This document shows positions 35,001-35,140 of a stretch of DNA of 35,140 nucleotides, piece after piece. The notes under the pieces are model-generated. The model ran no database searches, had not been told where the DNA came from, and saw nothing but the letters and a program-made list of their open reading frames with translations. Position 1 is the stretch's first letter, and the number at the start of each line of letters is the position of its first letter. A program made the translations under genes and the position numbers. The stretch is from an uncultured Fidelibacterota bacterium (GTDB lineage: Bacteria > Fidelibacterota > Marinisomatia > Marinisomatales > UBA1611): assembly GCA_913043235.1 (NCBI GenBank), contig CAJWLO010000025.1, positions 1 to 35,140 on the forward strand. The letters are read 5' to 3'.

Positions 35001-35140
35001 GGTATAATTCACCGAAATATCAAAGGTGTCTGGATTAGCTTCACTAGAAGATGATGTTGTGTCTTTATCACTAACGTAGACTTTCCAGTGCATTCCAGTC
35101 ACTGAAGGGAGAGCAGCTTCAAGGGAGTCTTCCCAGCCTG
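29013..35140 (-). CDS. Giant multidomain surface/secreted protein with C-terminal sorting domain (5' partial)
   Basis: More than 2,040 residues; the frame stays open through position 35140, so the N-terminus is outside and GTG 35102 is not the real start. Counting from 35102: a pre-peptidase-C-like domain (about 140-240), fibronectin III-like (about 335-375), a lamin-tail domain (about 385-585), several choice-of-anchor/ASPM-SPD2-Hydin-like Ig repeats (about 665-1240), a ThuA-like or GATase-like alpha/beta domain (about 1355-1550) set inside another Ig-like domain, a further fibronectin III (about 1855-1930) and a sorting domain (1939-2029: QNYPNPFNPVTLIRYDLP ... KFHQTKKMILLK). This tail is recognised by the type IX secretion system in Bacteroidota, with cleavage and surface anchoring. 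No protease triad is seen. Probably an adhesin, polymer binder or the tail of a larger secreted hydrolase. Confidence 0.88.
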   Translation of the reverse strand, partial: GWEDSLEAALPSVTGMHWKVYVSDKDTTSSSSEANPDTFDISVNYTMDNTAGLYSLKYWTSHTNSNTAWDTNEENPTTAMVSFPFTAYDPITMNDLCPPSNLNVFGGNEENIISWHEPGIIGCGDFAVTGLPFSHTGTNVNMGDDWLVSGSQGADVAYTFNVSQEVTVTIDMCSELTDYDCKLEIFTNDGNCLNPVSTGNYNDDGPGGSCPESLAPYTPSILENRTLSPGQYYIVVDGYDGAEGNYEISITETQVRNGGEYTENTLRDAWNQEQVKMAENGFSQDEIDAYTEIVYNPTRYTYLSNSTRDISGACGTFSAYRVYNAADNSLLGETTELSYTHGTLTNGQEYCYYVIALYAEGESDSTGVVCGTPASFIPAPPTNLYAEPSNEEVYLFWTSPDVTSSLYFSEYAEGSSYNKYLEIYNPTSIEVSLDDYVILGNYNGSPWTEAFTFATGATISSGDVYVLANDGASDPILALADEVIVHGAPWYTMSFNGDDVRALAHIVGTDTTILDIIGTLDGDGDGLPGEGFEDDPGNGFDVAGITEATKDHTLVRKHLIFSGNTDWDVSAGIDPFNSEWLVEDRPTAEYTPATLGLHNVLPDNSGGRNSRIEYDLLGYNVYVDGNINNSAIIDSLSYTVTNLTNGTDYTFGVTAVYEGGAGESNYESDSITVTAQPIAAQISVLPATFSMDLNSNDVGEAEMVAISNTGSAPLVWEADLTFYDQPQTFNAMALSLNSGTVLPDSSLSLKLSYNTDSLSGDYSGNLQIISNDPVNYTINVPVNLAVTGVPDISASTDTLDFGTVFVGSSVVEHVLITNIGMETLEISSTMLIGDGAFTAPDLASNLEPDSSVTIDVTFAPTDVRSVSASLSFSSNDPNDPSFSIELTGVGESPPQLTLSESSLSMDIYSFETDSAHVSVSNTGSGVLVYDINKVDSLGQTFFISFIKENYADINDPSNWDIISDNVAITRGETNGLYNPYTDSEWDGEGPDGTEWAWGSTAEVLANGGIGIDGDGYTSYMYYFQREGPDNECCQTYYYLSDNNPNNVSSLHLIEEDIYFDVTWHSWQRGGEGGGFSYTRTAVDTNGIPIHRHLESGESDSLVIVFKPGGMIEGEYSSNLVFESNDPQNMETVMPITMNLFGVPIASFDTTELDFGIVYIGLSATLPIGVSNNGTANLDIALIMDNGNFSLSTNELMLAPYSDTTFTVTFTPTEVRPSSQTIIVGTNDPENLSIEIGLTGGGVYPPIIAVSEDSIGLYMAQEDSITRTVQITNSGGSDLHWTTSTGSSWRSANTNTYARLRETWGHQLLQRQQTSSEMETEISSYTQQRNLGANAPANTQQPRTRPSAGDILPPESHRNRTGNITITVLEDNQYYLWNTLDALSWYFNDYILNLVHTNWDANTLANSIQGSDLVLIPYGHWVNNYDYDSFRNVIQNYVAFGGGVLFTGKNNSYGIFDNAHEYGNACCGYGFDTGYYDETHPIMEGVDNWVDLYSFSTSYVNDGEFQSVMNVDWWGYDYSHTIFTKEFGTGKVVVFGPYFESWYDDEARMLANAVQFTALSSDWFSTTPDSGTIAAGVSEDVTLSYASYGLGKGEYSTILDISSNDISVPVVSIPQVIRVVGPPKISVINSWSTSYDENSNATESNIGQVHFLENGYADLIVTNFDSNLVTVSVAMENTDSEFTITGTDVQLAPFESGSIGLSIEAGLDEYTVFENAVVTTSHPEMSEHSVNMIAQFVPRYEPIILNIEDVTPDQGGWVTMEFTRSYFDGWFGANARTEIYTVELMHEGNWTAANSSVAYQNNRYHALAHTLQDSGVHGDGLTEVRVIAGMDEGTWSSQSAIGYSVDNIAPGVPTGLQLIANNTSIIVIWDPSGDDDFQYFIMERSTNADFTADGMLGFEMADTIYTDEAIELDQEYFYRIAAIDYAGNKSDYTEPMSATALAIDLANMIPDVFALHQNYPNPFNPVTLIRYDLPEDTDLLITIYDLRGRVIKSLIKGMQTAGYRSIRWNATNNSGESVSAGMYIYSIQAGKFHQTKKMILLK

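Noticed and set aside
1-35140. CRISPR arrays, insertion sequences, prophage or integrase-type elements
   Set aside because: No spaced direct repeats, transposase, integrase or phage genes were seen on either strand.

Overview
The window looks like part of the chromosome of a Gram-negative, free-living bacterium of the FCB group, most likely Candidatus Marinimicrobia (SAR406) or a relative such as Calditrichota. This rests on the C-terminal sorting domains of the NYPNPFNP...KMxLLK type, abundant SPII lipoproteins, outer-membrane-barrel and FecR-type proteins, and moderate-to-low GC. The taxonomic name is inference. No phage, insertion sequence, CRISPR array or tRNA was seen; this is mostly housekeeping and stress chromosome with some unusual domain architectures.

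Layout. 1-112 (minus): 5' part of a large-type bacterial SRP RNA, cut by the window edge. 162-4076 (minus): an envelope cluster (FecR/beta-barrel protein, a secreted membrane protein, an acidic coiled-coil protein), then a strong terminator whose hairpin overlaps the start of a small secreted protein. 4131-7309 (minus): a hot-dog thioesterase overlapping an FAD/Fe-S/CCG dehydrogenase. 7393-9017 (plus): a secreted carboxypeptidase-regulatory-like protein and MsrA, meeting SerC (minus) stop codon to stop codon. 10197-13631 (minus): a compact six-gene operon of ECF sigma factor, single-TM putative anti-sigma, Spy/CpxP-like protein, acidic lipoprotein, FTR1 iron permease and a 31-residue lipoprotein, with a candidate autoregulatory ECF promoter.

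13715-16693 (plus): a single-chain UvrD-type helicase with a RecB/AddB-type Fe-S nuclease, ended by a 12-bp-stem terminator, followed by a decayed sorting-domain tail. 16853-21210 (minus): tldD-tldE-rmuC-lipoprotein, tightly overlapped. 21473-24082 (plus): a heat-shock pair, Hsp20 and a ClpB-type disaggregase without the N-terminal domain; the upstream gap carries two interlocking inverted repeats.

24140-25621 (minus): a NOX5-like protein with EF-hands and an FAD/NADPH dehydrogenase module but no heme-binding membrane domain. 25710-28522 (plus): a CBS-like beta-synthase overlapping a membrane-anchored GH1 glycosidase fused to a TlpA-like thioredoxin domain. 28514-28786: an orphan sorting domain without passenger. 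29013-35140 (minus): a giant mosaic surface protein running off the window edge.

The best candidates for new biology are the heme-less EF-hand NOX-like protein, the GH1-thioredoxin fusion, the sigma/anti-sigma/Spy/FTR1 operon with its microlipoprotein, and the domain-in-domain insertion in the giant surface protein.
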